Shown here in pieces: positions 1 through 13,800 of a stretch of 64,000 bases of DNA. A program made the position numbers and the translations under genes. Location: assembly GCA_964017065.1 (NCBI GenBank), contig OZ024790.1:436701-500700 (forward strand), given 5' to 3'. Each line of letters opens with the position of its first letter. The first letter of the stretch is position 1. The DNA comes from Haliclona indistincta (taxonomy: Eukaryota > Porifera > Demospongiae > Haplosclerida > Chalinidae). The notes below the pieces were generated by a model that worked only from the letters and a program-made list of their open reading frames with translations, was not told the DNA's origin and made no database searches.

Positions 1-517
1 TAACATTGTCCCTTTTCTAGCTACCATTGTCCCTCCCTATCTACCATTGTCACTCCCCTGTCTACCATTGTCCCTCTTCTAGCTACCATTGTCTCTCTCC
101 TAGCTACCATTGTCCCTCTCCTAGCTACCATTGTCCCTCCCTATCTACCATTGTCACTCCCCTGTCTACCATTGTCTCTCTTCTAGCAACCATTGTCTCT
201 CTCCTAGCTACCATTGTCCCTCTTCTAGCTACCATTGTCCCTCCCTATCTACCATTGTCACTCCCCTGTCTACCATTGTCCCTCCTGTCGCTACCATTAT
301 TCCCCTAGCTACCTTTGGCCTAACTACCGATTTTCCTCCCCTATCTACCATTGTCCCTCTCATAGCTACCATTGTCTATCTCCTACCTACCATTGTCCCT
401 CCCTATACACCATTGTCCCTACCCTATCAACCATTGTCCGTCTCCTAGCTAGCTACCATTGTCCCTCCCCTAGCTACCATTGTCACTCCCCTGTCTACCA
501 TTGTCCCTCCCCTTGAG
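1..517. repeat. Minisatellite, about 18-21 bp unit (CTACCATTGTCCCTC type)
   Basis: Imperfect tandem copies of a pyrimidine-rich unit built on ctaccattgtccctctcc with a variable tag/tagct spacer run from the window edge to about 517. The same unit reappears inside both LKB1 genes (31146-31606 and 36854-37110). Short open frames here are a by-product of the repeat and are not coding. Confidence 0.9.
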
Positions 518-1828
518 TGTCTTCCTATTGCTTTTAGCCTGCTGTGACCATAGCTAGTCATGTTAGTGTTCAAATTGATTTTTGTGACCAATGTTTTGTC
601 TGTATGCTGCAGTACTTGACCAGTTTGTGACCAGTGTAGGAATTAATGACATGCTCCAACTGACTAGTTGGTGCTACTCATGTGCTGAGTGCCAAAGTAA
701 GTTGTGTGTGCATCTTATCAAGTCAGATATACACTATGCTATAGTGAGTGTTGCCCAAGGCTGCTGATGAGCGGTGGTATTCCATGATACCTGGATGTTT
801 ACATCTAGTGAAATGCTACTCCTAGCTCTCAGTGCACAACCATCAGCACTAACAAGAACTATTCATATTTGTAATCTTTATTTCTACCAATATCAAATTT
901 CATTACATAGTTGAGCAATGCTTGATACGTCTGCAATACACATTAAGGTCTGATCTGTTGTTCAGGTATAATAACCTAGTGTAGATGAGAATTCAGACAA
1001 ACATGAATCAATCAAACAGTGTGTGAAAACTATGTTTGATACAGTGGTATAATATGTGTATCAAACTAATCTATCATTATGAGCTACACATGTCAGTGCT
1101 AATACATGTATTCGTCATGTGTGGTATGTCATTGTGAAAATCATTGTACGATATTCTTCACTATGTGATGACGATATGGATAATTTCTTCAATTCCTCAT
1201 GCTCTTCAAGTGTCATTGCATTATGTCTGAAAAGCAGCACAAGAAAAAACATAATAAAGATGGAATGCATGAATGAATCATGTGAGAGCACTACATGAGC
1301 TGGTGCTGTTAATATACACTTGTGCTCGGGCAACTTATACCTGAAGTACAGGAGTGCTACAATACATTATACATTATATAACACAGTACACTTGAGGCAC
1401 AACATGCATAAATATTACGCATCAAAGTAACTTATATACTCACCCTTACGTTCCTTAAGCAATTAGTGCTGTCCTCTTTGCTATGAAATTAGATGGAGAC
1501 CCAGCCACTAGACTGCTAGAGACAAAAGAGCATGTAGAAGAACCAATACTGTCCAATCAGAATGCAGCACTGTATACGTCACTATATGATGAGAACAGTG
1601 TAGGTGTGAAAGGCAAGTGTGAATTTCACAGCTAGACAGCCTGTGTGAAAAACACACATGTTAGTGAAAGCCCTGCTGCTTTGTGAGACATCATCACATC
1701 ATGTAATACGGGTTTATTGGTCAATAACAATGATTATTAATTTGAGAGAAAAAAGTGAAAAACAAACAAAAATACAAAACTTTTTAATTCACAAAAAAAG
1801 GTCAACTACCAATCACTCTCTAGTATAG
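518..1828. other. Intergenic stretch, no gene seen
   Basis: AT-rich sequence with no ORF that looks coding and no clear transposon ends. Its right-hand part is the 3' flank of the minus-strand ankyrin-Death gene. Confidence 0.5.
1713..1718 (-). terminator. Poly(A) signal candidate AATAAA for the ankyrin-Roc-COR-Death gene
   Basis: AATAAA on the minus strand lies about 110 nt downstream of the stop codon of the gene ending at 1829. Position and motif fit; no transcript evidence is available. Confidence 0.5.
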
Positions 1829-4800
1829 TCACATAAATGTATTCTGAATAGTGTCACTCAGTTCCTCTTCTCCTACATAGTTAGATCGTAGCACAGTGAC
1901 AAGAGTGGCCCAGTTGGCTGGGCTCTGTGGAGTAGACTGCTGCTGCCAGTATGTGAACACATCACTAAAGCACTCAAGGCAGTCTCCTCTACGATGCTTC
2001 TCAATACCATCTAGAATACTGGAACCGATCCCCAGGGACAGACCCACTTTCCTCCACTTGGCAGGTATCTTGCTGGCTACTGCTTCCAGGAATTGGAACT
2101 GTGATACTGTATCAGTGCCTGCATCAACATTATGAACCAACATGAAAACCAGCTGTAATGCATGCTCACCAGTTGGAGGAGGAGATGAGAGAGAGATGGA
2201 GGGAGACTGAGCAGTGGCTGATGCTGAGACAGAGACTACATGAAAATAGACCATCATCAAACAATCTGTGTCAAACATAACATCTCACCAGTTGGAGGAG
2301 GTGATTGTGGTGTAGCGGTGGCTGATGAGGCAGAGACTGTGCTGGCTACATGAAAAGATACACTATAATACTAACATGCTGATCATCATCTGCCACACTC
2401 ACCATCTGGTGCTGCCAGCCATGCCAGCATCCCATCATCAGAGCATGGACCACAACCAACCTTAGGTCTAACAGAGCAGGTGAGACGGGCTGGAGAGAAG
2501 GCAGTGTCTGCCACACAAGCATGAGGAATAGATTCACAGATCTTGAAGGGACAGAAGAACCCATCAGTGAACACAATCTTGTCAGTATCAAGGTGACGCT
2601 GCCTGCAGACTGTGGCTATAGCACAGTGGATGGCGGCTCTGATACGAGGAGCGGCTAGTGGGTGCCCATTGAATTGAACTGTAAGCCAAGCGTGGCACTC
2701 TACTAGTAGCACTACTCCTCCACCGACCTTGCACTCGAGACTGACTGCATTACAACCAATGACTTCATCGAGAAGAAAGAGCTTATCACCAAGGAGAGCC
2801 ACTACTAAGGCAGAGAACATACCAAGAGGTATTACCCTGGTGCGACAGAGAAGAACAAGAGGAGCAAGATCGCAAGAAAGAGAGGAAATCCTTTTGTTGG
2901 TAGGAAGGATGGAAGGAATGAAGAACAGCTCCTCTCCATCAATGCACACGGGTGCTATGATTAGGAGATGCTGTAGAATGGACAGGAAGTCATCCACTGA
3001 GTAACTACACTTCCCCTCCTCATTCACTCGATACTTGGAGCACACGATATCTACTAGCTTCCTGTTAAACAACCCTTGTTCTCGCAGCTTATCTATGCCA
3101 GGATAATGAGAAGGGATGAGGTGGAGATCGATGATGCCAAGATTCAATATCTCAGTGACTTCACTGAGAATGGCCTGAGGGTCAGTGAAGACCAGGTGAG
3201 GGGTGGCAGCTTGGAAATACAAGCAGAGAGCAGCGCCATCAAGAAACACTAGTGCTGCCATCACATCCTCCTCTCCCATACTGAGATTCCCTCCTACGTC
3301 TATACACTCTGCCAGACCTAGAACACTCCGACCCTCCTTCTTTGCCTTGCCACTCACCTCCAGTTCAAATATATACCATCTAGTAGGTATATCTACTTCT
3401 GCATCGCTACAAGCATCCATGATCTTCTGCCTTATAGAAGACGCCACCTCACTGCGACCCTTTGTGACCCGAGTGTTGATCGGGAGGAGAATATCTCCTT
3501 CGCGATTAACTTTAATGCACATTGACTTCAGCTCACCAAGACTCTTCTTCAGCCATCGATTCTTACCAGATAGCGTCTGATCAAATAGTGACCAGTGCTT
3601 GTCAGCATGAGTGCCGATCAGGAGGAACTTTGGCTCTGGTGATCCTTGACTACTGCCTTCTTCTGAGTGCTTGACAGACGTGAGAGTGCGAATGAGTTCT
3701 TCAATAAAGTCAAGTTGAGATTTCTCTAGTTGCGTTGGTTGTCGAAGATGCTGGTCATCTATCACATACTCGTACTGGAGCTTATCATTGATAGAGTGGT
3801 TGAGCTTTGAGGCTACTATGTTGACCGTGCTACCCCTGACAAATGCAGGTACGAGGCTGATGAATGATGGCTGTCCACCAGAGTCGATTAGGTGGACAAA
3901 GGTTTTCTTTTTGTTGTTTTCTTTCGAGATGTCAGGATTGGTCATAAGCTTATTGACGACATCGGAAGCTATGCCTTCTACTTTAGGAGGAACTGGCAGG
4001 GGATTAGCATCATTGACACTCACTGCTGGTGATGGACTAGAGACCAGTGGAGTAGCTGGTGATAGCACTGGAGGAGTGTGATCCACATCAGATGGTTCCT
4101 GTGCACTGCTCTCAGTGGCTGCAGGAGTGGTGCTGGTGGCTGGTTGAGGAGGAACAGAACGAGATGGATTGAGCTCAATCATCTTCACCTCCTCTGCGAT
4201 GTATTCGAGGTAGGTATCGTCATCGAGCTCCGTCCATGTAACATCTCCGCTGCCATCGGCTTTGATGCGGTAGAAAGAGATGGCTCTGGTTGCTCGTGTT
4301 GCTAACGGTGTGCTGGTCCTACTAGGAGGAGGTGGTAGGCCAAGCAGGAGATGTCTGATGCCGGTCTTGCCCACACCAGGAGGACCAGTGATGAGAGCTT
4401 TAATAATAAGGAGCTTAGTACGACCCTCTCTCATAGCCCTTTGGACTAGCTTTGTGTAAGAAATGGCGTCTTTGTTATCTATAGTAAATAGAAAATAATA
4501 ATTATCAAGAAAGGTCGTGTTACACATGCATTGAACATGTATATGTTCCGCGCTTTTTAGGAATTTGCGCTTTCTCGAGAAAGCGCAGCGCTTTCTCGAG
4601 AAAGCGCAGCGCTTTCTAGGAATCTTTAGAAAGTGCGGGCTTTCTAGGAATCCTTAGAAAGCGTGCGCTTTCTCCAGAAAGCGCAGTCACAGAAAGCGCA
4701 ATGGATACTGCGCTTTCTAAGGTTTAACTCCTGTTTTTACATGGCTCTTGTCGCTCAAGAATCACCACAAAATAGCTCTCTACTACTATAGGTGTTAGAA

Positions 4801-7800
4801 TTTAAGTTGGGTGAGTCTTTGTCGAGTGTAATGGCCGGCATGGCAGCAACTCGTGCTAGCGCTGGTGCTCTGATGATTGAGCCTGAACGAGCATGCACGG
4901 TTCCACTTTAGCTCGGTACTGCTATTACCTAGCTCCCACAGCCCACCGTGACCTTTCTGAAGAGAGTCAACAACGACAAATATTTCAGTGTGTTAGGGTT
5001 GTTTTGCTCTGCATGGAGCGCTTTGCCTACTGTATACTGAGTGCCAGCTAGTCATGTCCATGCATGGCAGAAATGTTGTCAGCCTTCCTGTGCATTGTGA
5101 CAGGGTACATCACACTATGATGAGAAACAATAGCAGTCTACGTAGCATTGCATACCCAGGCATGCATGTTACGGTCTTAGGTGCAAAAGAGCAGCACAGG
5201 TAATGGCATGCATGCTCGCTCAGGCTCAATCATCAGAGCACCAGCGCTAGCACGAGTTGCTGCCATGCCGGCCCATTACACTCGACAAAAGACTCACCCA
5301 ACTTAAGGTGGGACCGGCCCCAAAAATCACCTCTTGCATTTCTTTCATTTTAGACTATTATTGTTGAGTTTGTTAATAATAATGATATCGTGCAGTAGAA
5401 TTTAGGAAAACTGAATGGTTGCTGAGATATTTAAGTGCAAAGATTGGTGTATTATTTAGGGAGGCACGGTAGTGCCTCCCTATGTAGGGTTGAACGAGAA
5501 AACAAGATGGCGGCTACATACAATGTATTAGCGTTCAAACGCTGATATTTCGCCTGGTCATGAATTGTATACATCAAAAGACACTTAAATCTGCTCTCTG
5601 GCGTTGCCCCATCTTACAGTAGCAAGGAGATTGCTCGAAGTTGTTACTAAAGTGACGAACCTGGAAACGGTGAAATCGTGTTTCGTCATCTTCGTTTTCT
5701 TCTTTCTTCTTTCTTTCTTCAGCGCGCCTAGCGCCTTTACGCGAGCAATGCCGAGACCAAAACACCCATGAACAGTCATGAAATTCTCCTGGCAGGTGCC
5801 TTTTGAACTTAGTTTTTAGCGAAACGTCGATATAAATTCCGCGATTTCTCGATCGTGATCCAATGTCAGCTAAGTGTTAGACGCCATTGATGTGATTGCG
5901 CAATACGCACGTGACCAAGCAGTGGTTAGCGCACGTGACCAAGCAGTGGTTAGCGCACGTGACCAAGCACTAGCTTGAGTATCGCTGCGCGCCTTATGGA
6001 TCACGGAGAACACATACATGTACATGTATTTGTCTGGAGTCTTCGAAGAACGGTAAGCTCGTATAGGATCACCATTCTGCGCTTGCCAGATAATTACAAC
6101 CGCCGTACATGTCTACAAACAATTGTGGGCGGGGCTCGTATCCACTGCATGCATGTGTAGGCGAGCTGATATGTACAGCATAACAATTATTATTAGCTAC
6201 AAGTTTAAAATTCTTAATAATAAAGAAAAGCCACCAACAACAGGAAAACTAAACCAATGGTGGAAACAAAGACAGCTCAGTACGTGCATGACAGGCGAAA
6301 CGCAAAGGGTCCAAATTTACTAGATTTGTTTTGCAACGGAAGTAGGCGTTGCCCCGCGGCCTTGGAGAAGATGGAGGAATGCTAGTCGTGTTCGGAAACT
6401 TGGCCATTACAGCTGTTGTCTCCTGAACTGTTGGCTAAATTGGCGTTCTATTGCTTACTAACTGTTATAGTTATTGTTTAGCGGAGTCTCGATGATGACA
6501 GCGTGTTGTAGATATGAAATACAGCGATCTCAACTGAGTCCTGTCTACTATTTGCTATTGTCGGTTTGCGCTTATGAGGGCGCTTCACTTCACAGAGGTA
6601 AACCAGACACCCTATATAACCTAGTAGTGTTATAGAACAGGCATTTAGCTACAATTTGGTGTAGTTCATTGCGGTATAGGTGTGTAAAAACAAAAGTGTG
6701 CCACTGTTTTATGCGTACAATTGTTGTGTACAATTGGTCCTTTTATGCATTCCAGCTCTATATTGCTGCAAGTTCTTTGCAACAAAAAGTACAGTACACA
6801 AAACTGATTTGGTAAGGTGTTCAGTGACCTCATCCTTTGCTTTCATGCTCCAGATTGTCATCATGTACTCCAAGCTTCTTTAGATTCGCTATGGCTAATG
6901 CTATTAAAGTTTAATATTGTTAAATGCCTATCATAGCATGCTTTGCACAATACATCATCTGTCATCACTGTAGCAATAAATTCTGTGTGCTCAGTTAGGT
7001 GTTATGGCATCAGGGCTATGCCTTGTGTACGGCTGACAAGCTGTTGGTCTGGCCCGTCACTATTAATGATTTCTTTTCCACTTTGGAATAAAAATTATAG
7101 TGAGCATCATTCATATGCAACACTGCCTCCATTCTATGCGCACGGCACATGCAGCTATCACCTAGGATGGTTGAGTAGCGCTGAAAAAACTCCTGATGTT
7201 GTTCTTCTAATGTATTCAAGTGACAGTATCTTCCCTGCATCTTACTACACAAGAAACATGGCCCACAAGGTCTTCCTGGATGGTGGGACTCCAATTTACC
7301 CAGGAAAAACAACTACTTCAGACACAGCTATACTTTATCTATATATCAGAATGAAATTATTGTATATTAACATGGTCATTATGACGGTCAACAAAAATAC
7401 CTCTCAAGAGAGTAGTTTATGTACGACAAGAGTGAAACCTTCAGAATATGCTCCTGGATGTCTGACCTAGTGGTAGATGTTCTTAAATTTGCCCTAACGC
7501 TGTAAAAACGAAAACGTGCCACCCTTTTGCAAACTAGTACTTTCAAGATGTTTTGCACTATATTTTTAACATTACTGCGTCTACTGCTCTCGGATGAACA
7601 TGATAACACGCAGGAGTGCATGACCTATGAGTAAGAAATAGTTTTAGGCCAAGTATTATCATACGAGCGAAGACCTAGCCGTTTGAAGACTGACGCTTCC
7701 TAGCTGCCGTTTTGGTGCGCGTTTATTAGAGTGCAAAAGTATCTCGGCGTATGAGCAGAATTGGGACCCTTTGCGTTTTGCCTGATGATATTGAACTGCA

Positions 7801-10800
7801 CTTCGCTGAAAAAGAAAAAAGGACACAAACAAGAAAATTAAAAAGATTTCTATCGAAATCAAAAGGATGTAGGGTTGTGAAATCTACCACTGGTCCACAA
7901 TGTAAACTAACAAGGAACAAGCATGGAATGGTAACACGATTGACTTGCTAACAGACCATAGATCCCTACATCAGTGGCTGTACATATTAAGATCAATATT
8001 TTGTCACAAGCTGAATGCACGTTAGGTGTCAGTCAACAGCAACTATAGCTGAACTAGCTATAACCAACCACAGCAGCCACTGATGTAGGGATCTATGGTC
8101 TGTTATCAAGTCAATCGTGTTACCATTCCATGCTTGTTCCTTGTTAGCTTACATTGTGAACCAGTTGTAGATTTCACAACCCTACATCCTTTTGATTTCG
8201 ATAGAAATCTTTTTAATTTTCTTTACACAAAGGAATGCAATTAATTAATATGAATGTATGATTTGACCACACAAATCACTTGTGCACACAATTCAAGGCT
8301 TCTGGCGACTTCTGTGAGCTAAAGCTAGCCTTGGGTTAGGCTACTGCATCATAAGAGCTGGTTTAGAAGGATATGAAACATACTGTTTATCTGTACTGTA
8401 ATTGCATTCCAGACGGTGGGAGGAGCGAGCTGTGCAACCACAGCTGTGGCTTGTTATCATAGCTGCTACAGGACTTGTAAAGTCCATGGCCCCCCTCACC
8501 CCCCCCGTCCTATGTACGATCTTGTACGTGGGGGAATGGCTACAGCAGTGATCGGCTCCCAGCAAACAGCGCGCTATCTAGCCTGTTTAAAGGCCCGTTA
8601 AACGAAGACAACCACGAACACTGTTTCTTAGCTGCTCCATAAGTCTCGAGTGTAACACTCATGGCGTCTCAGACTTGGCCAACACGAAGTCGATAAGTAA
8701 AGCTAAGTTTTCAGCCGAAGCCACAGCTGTAACTGTATTGCTGGCTGAACCAGCTGTCGTTCTATAAACTTTTGTTATAGTGCGCTAAAATCCCAACGCA
8801 ACTGTTTTACATTGCGGCTTCTGCTAGATCTCAAGCTGTTTTTGATCTGAATCGATGGTGAACTATAAAAGAGGTGCCTGACTTTCTAGCAAGAAAAAAG
8901 GAGAAAATTAACAAACAGTTGATCATTGCTGAGTGCTGTAGTGCCTCTTCTGCTGATCTGAATACTTCTAAAATCAACTATTTCAGTGATCAATGCTTGA
9001 ACAAAAGACTGAATTAATCTGATCTTAGTGCTTTCTTTAACTTTAAAGTTACAAAGAAAAATAAATATTTTCACACCTTTGGGGCCGGTCCCACCCTAAA
9101 TTCTAACACCTATAATAGTAGAGAGCTATTTGTGACGATTCTTGAGCGACAAGAGCCATGTAACAACAGGAGCTAAACCTTAGAAAGCGCAGTATCAGTT
9201 GCGCTTTCTGTGACTGCGCTTTCTGGAGAAAGCCCACACTTTCTAAGGATTCCTAGAAAGCGCTGCGCTTTCTCGAGAAAGCGCAAATTTCTAAAAAGCG
9301 CGGAACATATACATGCATGTAGCAGATCAAGATTGTGGAATCACAGGTGACTACAGAAATGATTTGTTGAGATCAGAATTATTCAAAGGGGTGTGGTTTA
9401 TAGTTCAACACTTTGTAATGAAATATTATACGTGATAGCGTAACATACGAGCAATTTCAACATCACATAAAAAATCAATGGCTGAAAGGCATAGAGGTCT
9501 CAGCACTTGAAGTTTTATTTGAGATTTAGGGCGTACCCTTAAATAATGTTAACCACAAGATTGGTCATATCTTGTCGCACCGGCCGCTCGGTGCTTGCCC
9601 GCCGGCTGGGTACACACATATGAGCAGCACAAGTCAGCTAGGCTAGTCATGCTACTATACTTGGGACAGCTAGGAGCCCCAGTTTGCTCAACGTTTGCGA
9701 CTCGATAAGATATTGATATTACAAGTACCTTAGAATTACCATTATTTACAGGTACTGCTGGTAGGATTTGTGCACTTTGCGGGTATTAAATTTTACGGTT
9801 CTAGTTTGCTGGATTCGAACTCAATTGTAATATTTGAATAAGCATAGGATTTAAATTAAACATGTGCACTCTAAATTAATGCGCAGCTGTTAATTCAGTA
9901 ATGACATTCATCAACATTTTGATGTTTATTGATAATCAAATTAATTTTGTGATCTTTAGTCAATCTGCGGAAAAATAATCAAATAATAGTACAGTTTTTC
10001 AGGAAAGTTGCATTCAAAGTGCGATGTGTCATCACATGAGAAATTGTCCAATCAGATTACTTTGGTCATGTGGTAGGGCGCGTGATAGTAGCAGATGATG
10101 CCGTGTTTTCACAAGCCACAGCATTGCTGTTGCGAAGACTTCAAGCCGCTGGTTTACCGATACAGTGCTATGTTGTATCGTGAAACAACTCGGCTCATAG
10201 TTGAGGTATAGCTATAAAGCAGCTCAGCAATAGTTTTGCACTTCAACCCCTTATAAATACAAAGTCTCCACAGAATTCTCCAACGAAGATTAGCTGAAAA
10301 AGCTATTGGCATCTTCACTACTCTATAACTAGATCTACTAGAGAATTGATCACGTGATACGCCATAAAAGTATCACGTGACTAAGATGGCAATCGCTAAT
10401 TTAGATGCTGCAACGCTCCTGAAAAACGCTGTACTGGAAAAACTTAGCCACTCGAGAATGTACTGCAGTTTACAAGTTGGGTGTCATAGTCAATGCTTGA
10501 TGTGTATTGTGCAATACAGGGAAGCCATGTATAGCTGTTATCACAGGCTAACCACACACTCACTATCCTTGCATTGACTATGACAACACTGCAGTATAAC
10601 AGCTTTTGCCTTATAAGGCATCCCATTGTCAATACTGCCAAAACAAGCCAAAACAAGCAGTTTACTTAGCACTATCCATAAAAAGAAAAACTATTGAACT
10701 TTTCAAATTCTTGTCTGAAACTAGGCATGAGCAGATTATGCTCAAACATTTACCCACTATTCTATGCTAGGGAGCTTTAAAATTTACCAATTGTGTAGCA

Positions 10801-13800
10801 CTGCTTGGTCCAGCTTCAGATTCTGCCTCACAGCTGATAACACAAGCATCAACACCACTTGTATTCATCTGTACTAGCTGTTTGCTAGGCTACAGCTAGC
10901 TGCTATGTTCATGAGTGAGCCACATGGTACCCTTAACCACACCCAGCAGAGTTTGTGAATTATGCAGCTTTATCACAGAGAAACAAAACCTGCAAGTCTT
11001 GTTGATGTCTTTGCCTTACTCACAGCGTAGTGGTGTGGTGAAAGCCTATCTCCCAATCACTACTGTCACTACTGACTACCAAGTATACAGATTTTCTACC
11101 AAGTATACGAAGTTGGAAAAGGACTATTGGAGTTTGATTGATGCTCCTTTCTAATTATGTGCTCCATATCCGTTCAAAATTACTCAGATTTACTAGCTTA
11201 TTCATATTCTGTACACACACAGACACACACACTTATGAGCAGATTACGTACAGTATCCCTCACTTGAGCATGTGAACACCAATCAATAACAAATTCATGT
11301 TGTCATGGTTACTGCATGGTGTGAATATACTCACCAAGTGTCACTAGGTAGTTGACAACAGACTGATGACCATCCTGCTTTGCTAGATCCAGTGGAGTCC
11401 TCCCAACCTGCAGGTGATGATGAAGACAGTCAATAAAATGGCTATCATGCAGTAATGAAGCTCCCTCAATTAGTAACTATTATACAGTGATATCACACAC
11501 TTGTACTGGTTACTGTCCAGCTCAAGGCTCTTTCCTCATGTTGTACTGATCTCAATGATCATGACTCACATGACTACAGTACCTAGAGGCATAGACATGT
11601 TGTGTAGTGTACCTCACACTCTTTTCCAACAAGAAGGAAAAGAATGGTGTATCCCACACTCTTTAATCTCCTAACAGGAGGCAGCATCATTGTATCAGTG
11701 TTGTCCTATCCTATCTAGAGCTTGAATCATACTAGTACAGTGCTTACAGCCTAAAGAGGGCACTCATCTGATTTTTTAATTTAGTCTACAAAACTTTCTA
11801 CATCGCTATTTCTATTGCATTAATGCAGATTGCAACTTTGAGCATGAGAAAATGCAAGACACACGATGGTCTACAGCTCTCTCCCATTGAAGCTAATACA
11901 ATAGCGCCATGTTTGTGACATCACTATTATTTGTACAACGTCACGACGAACCACACCTACGACACAGCAGCCACTGTCTAGCGCCACAACGAGGCTTAGT
12001 GGTTATTATTTCCTCGAGGTTAGCTAGTATCTATGCTGCAGAAGCACGCTTAAGAACGGGCAAAGCGCAAAACACAGATTTTGATCGGCGCCATTCTTGC
12101 CGCTCGACAGTGAGCGGCGCAGCGCACACAGAAATGCGTAAGCGATAAACGCTCATATTGGATGAATATCATTATAACACGGCAGAGAATCGAAGTCACA
12201 GCTAAAAGTTGGTGTTCTCGACAACCGCGTTTGCGCATGGATGGACGTATCACGCTAGTTTAAAAACTAGTGAAAACTACAAGTATTTGGCTATCCAGAG
12301 ATCAAGTGGTTTTTCTTAACTCGCAAAGCTGTTGAATTCTCAGCTTAAAGCAATTTTTAACTCAAAAACACTAAAATTTCTGTCGTTTTTGGCTTCCTAC
12401 ATTAGCATGGATCAAAGATAAGCCTCCAAACTTTGTGAGATGAACAAAGACCTACCGTCCTTACAATCAAACAGTAAATGGTTTTTGCTTAACTCAAAAC
12501 AGCACTAAAATGCTGGCTTAAAGGTCATTTGCAATTGGAAGGTGTCAACTTGTATCACTTAAATATTATTATTTTCAGAACCACATAGAATTACTATTTC
12601 TAATTTGACAAAAATAGGCAGAGAAGATCATTCTACACTGACACCAACTTTGGAAACAATAGTGTAGCGTTCGCGTTGACCTGCGCGAGTTCACCAGGGT
12701 ATGGGCCACAATACTCAATGTGAATTATGACACAGAGGGAGTAGAGAAGACAGGAGAAGAATGATGTAAACAAGGGTGATTCAGTTTATATACAACCATG
12801 ACAAAACTACAAGCAACCGAATAATGACAAGACACATGACATATGACAATGGCCCATGTATTCTTATTTTACAAGCAGAGCAGACATTATGTCTCCACAT
12901 CTCCCTTTCTCACGAGGGCTTGTGTCTCCCTTTCTCACGAGGGCTTGTGAACGGGATCTGGTCATGATAGGACTGCGTTTGATAGGAGCCGATGCAGGTC
13001 TCTTTGGAGGAGGAGAATGTGAGAGTGGAATGATGTGTTGACGATTTCTTCTCACGAGCCCACCTGATGCTGGTTCAACCATGTATGATCGTGGGGCTTC
13101 AGCAGGTCTGACTGTGGTACCGGTTACTCTGCGATCACCAAAGTCTACCAGAACAGGAGACCCATCAGCTAACTCAGGGAGAGTTGTAGTGCGATGCCGA
13201 CGATTGTAATCTTGTGACATTCTGTCTTTATACAGTTGGTCTGCCTGTCGGTATTGTTCAAGATAATTCCACTCTGGAACAAGGCTCTTTGGTAGCTGAG
13301 GCAGGTTGGTGTTGATCTTCCTCCCCATACACAATTCGGCTGGACTTTGATTGCACCATTTGAGTGGAGTGGAACGATAGATCATCAGAGAAAGAAATAG
13401 GTCGTCAGATTTCTTGAGCAAGTTCTTGATGGTTTGAACAGCTCTCTCAACCTGTCCGTTACTTTGAGGAAAGTGAGGGCTGCTAGTCTGATGCTTGAAA
13501 CCATATGAGGAGGCAAATGCTTTGATTTCTTCACAGTCGAACTGCGGCCCATTGTCGCTCCTAAGAACAGCCGGAATTCCGTGTCTTGAGAAAATTGCTT
13601 TTAGTGCATTGATGACACTTGATGCTGTAGTCGATGTTAGCTTCACCAATTCAGGAAACTTCGAGAAATAGTCCACTACCAAAAGATATGTTGAGCCTTT
13701 GAGGCAGAACAGATCAGCTGCTATTTTCTCCCATGGGTAGTCAGGCAAGGGGGTAGGAAGAAGTGGTTCCTTTCCTTGAACCCGATGTTCTTTGCAGATC

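Larger units (their letters stand above)
4537..9314. mobile_element. Large fold-back/TIR element with subterminal GCGCTTTCT arrays
   Basis: The left arm (4537-4804, continuing at 5306-5326 after a nested MITE) is the reverse complement of the right arm (about 9076-9314). Shared marks include ATGTATATGTTCCGCG at the tips, repeated GCGCTTTCT/AGAAAGCGC palindromes, the gagcgacaagagccatg block, and ggtgggaccggcccc at the inner end. The interior (5330-9070) has only short frames, a 24-bp tandem repeat (cacgtgaccaagcagtgg, 5905-5967) and a second inverted repeat. I see no intact transposase, so it looks non-autonomous. It lies in the intron between exons 6 and 7 of the ankyrin-Death gene. The target-site duplication is not clear. 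Confidence 0.75.

Noticed and set aside
27..516. Overlapping 90-105 codon frames (MSLPIYHC...)
   Set aside because: They are translations of the minisatellite and repeat with the unit in all frames.
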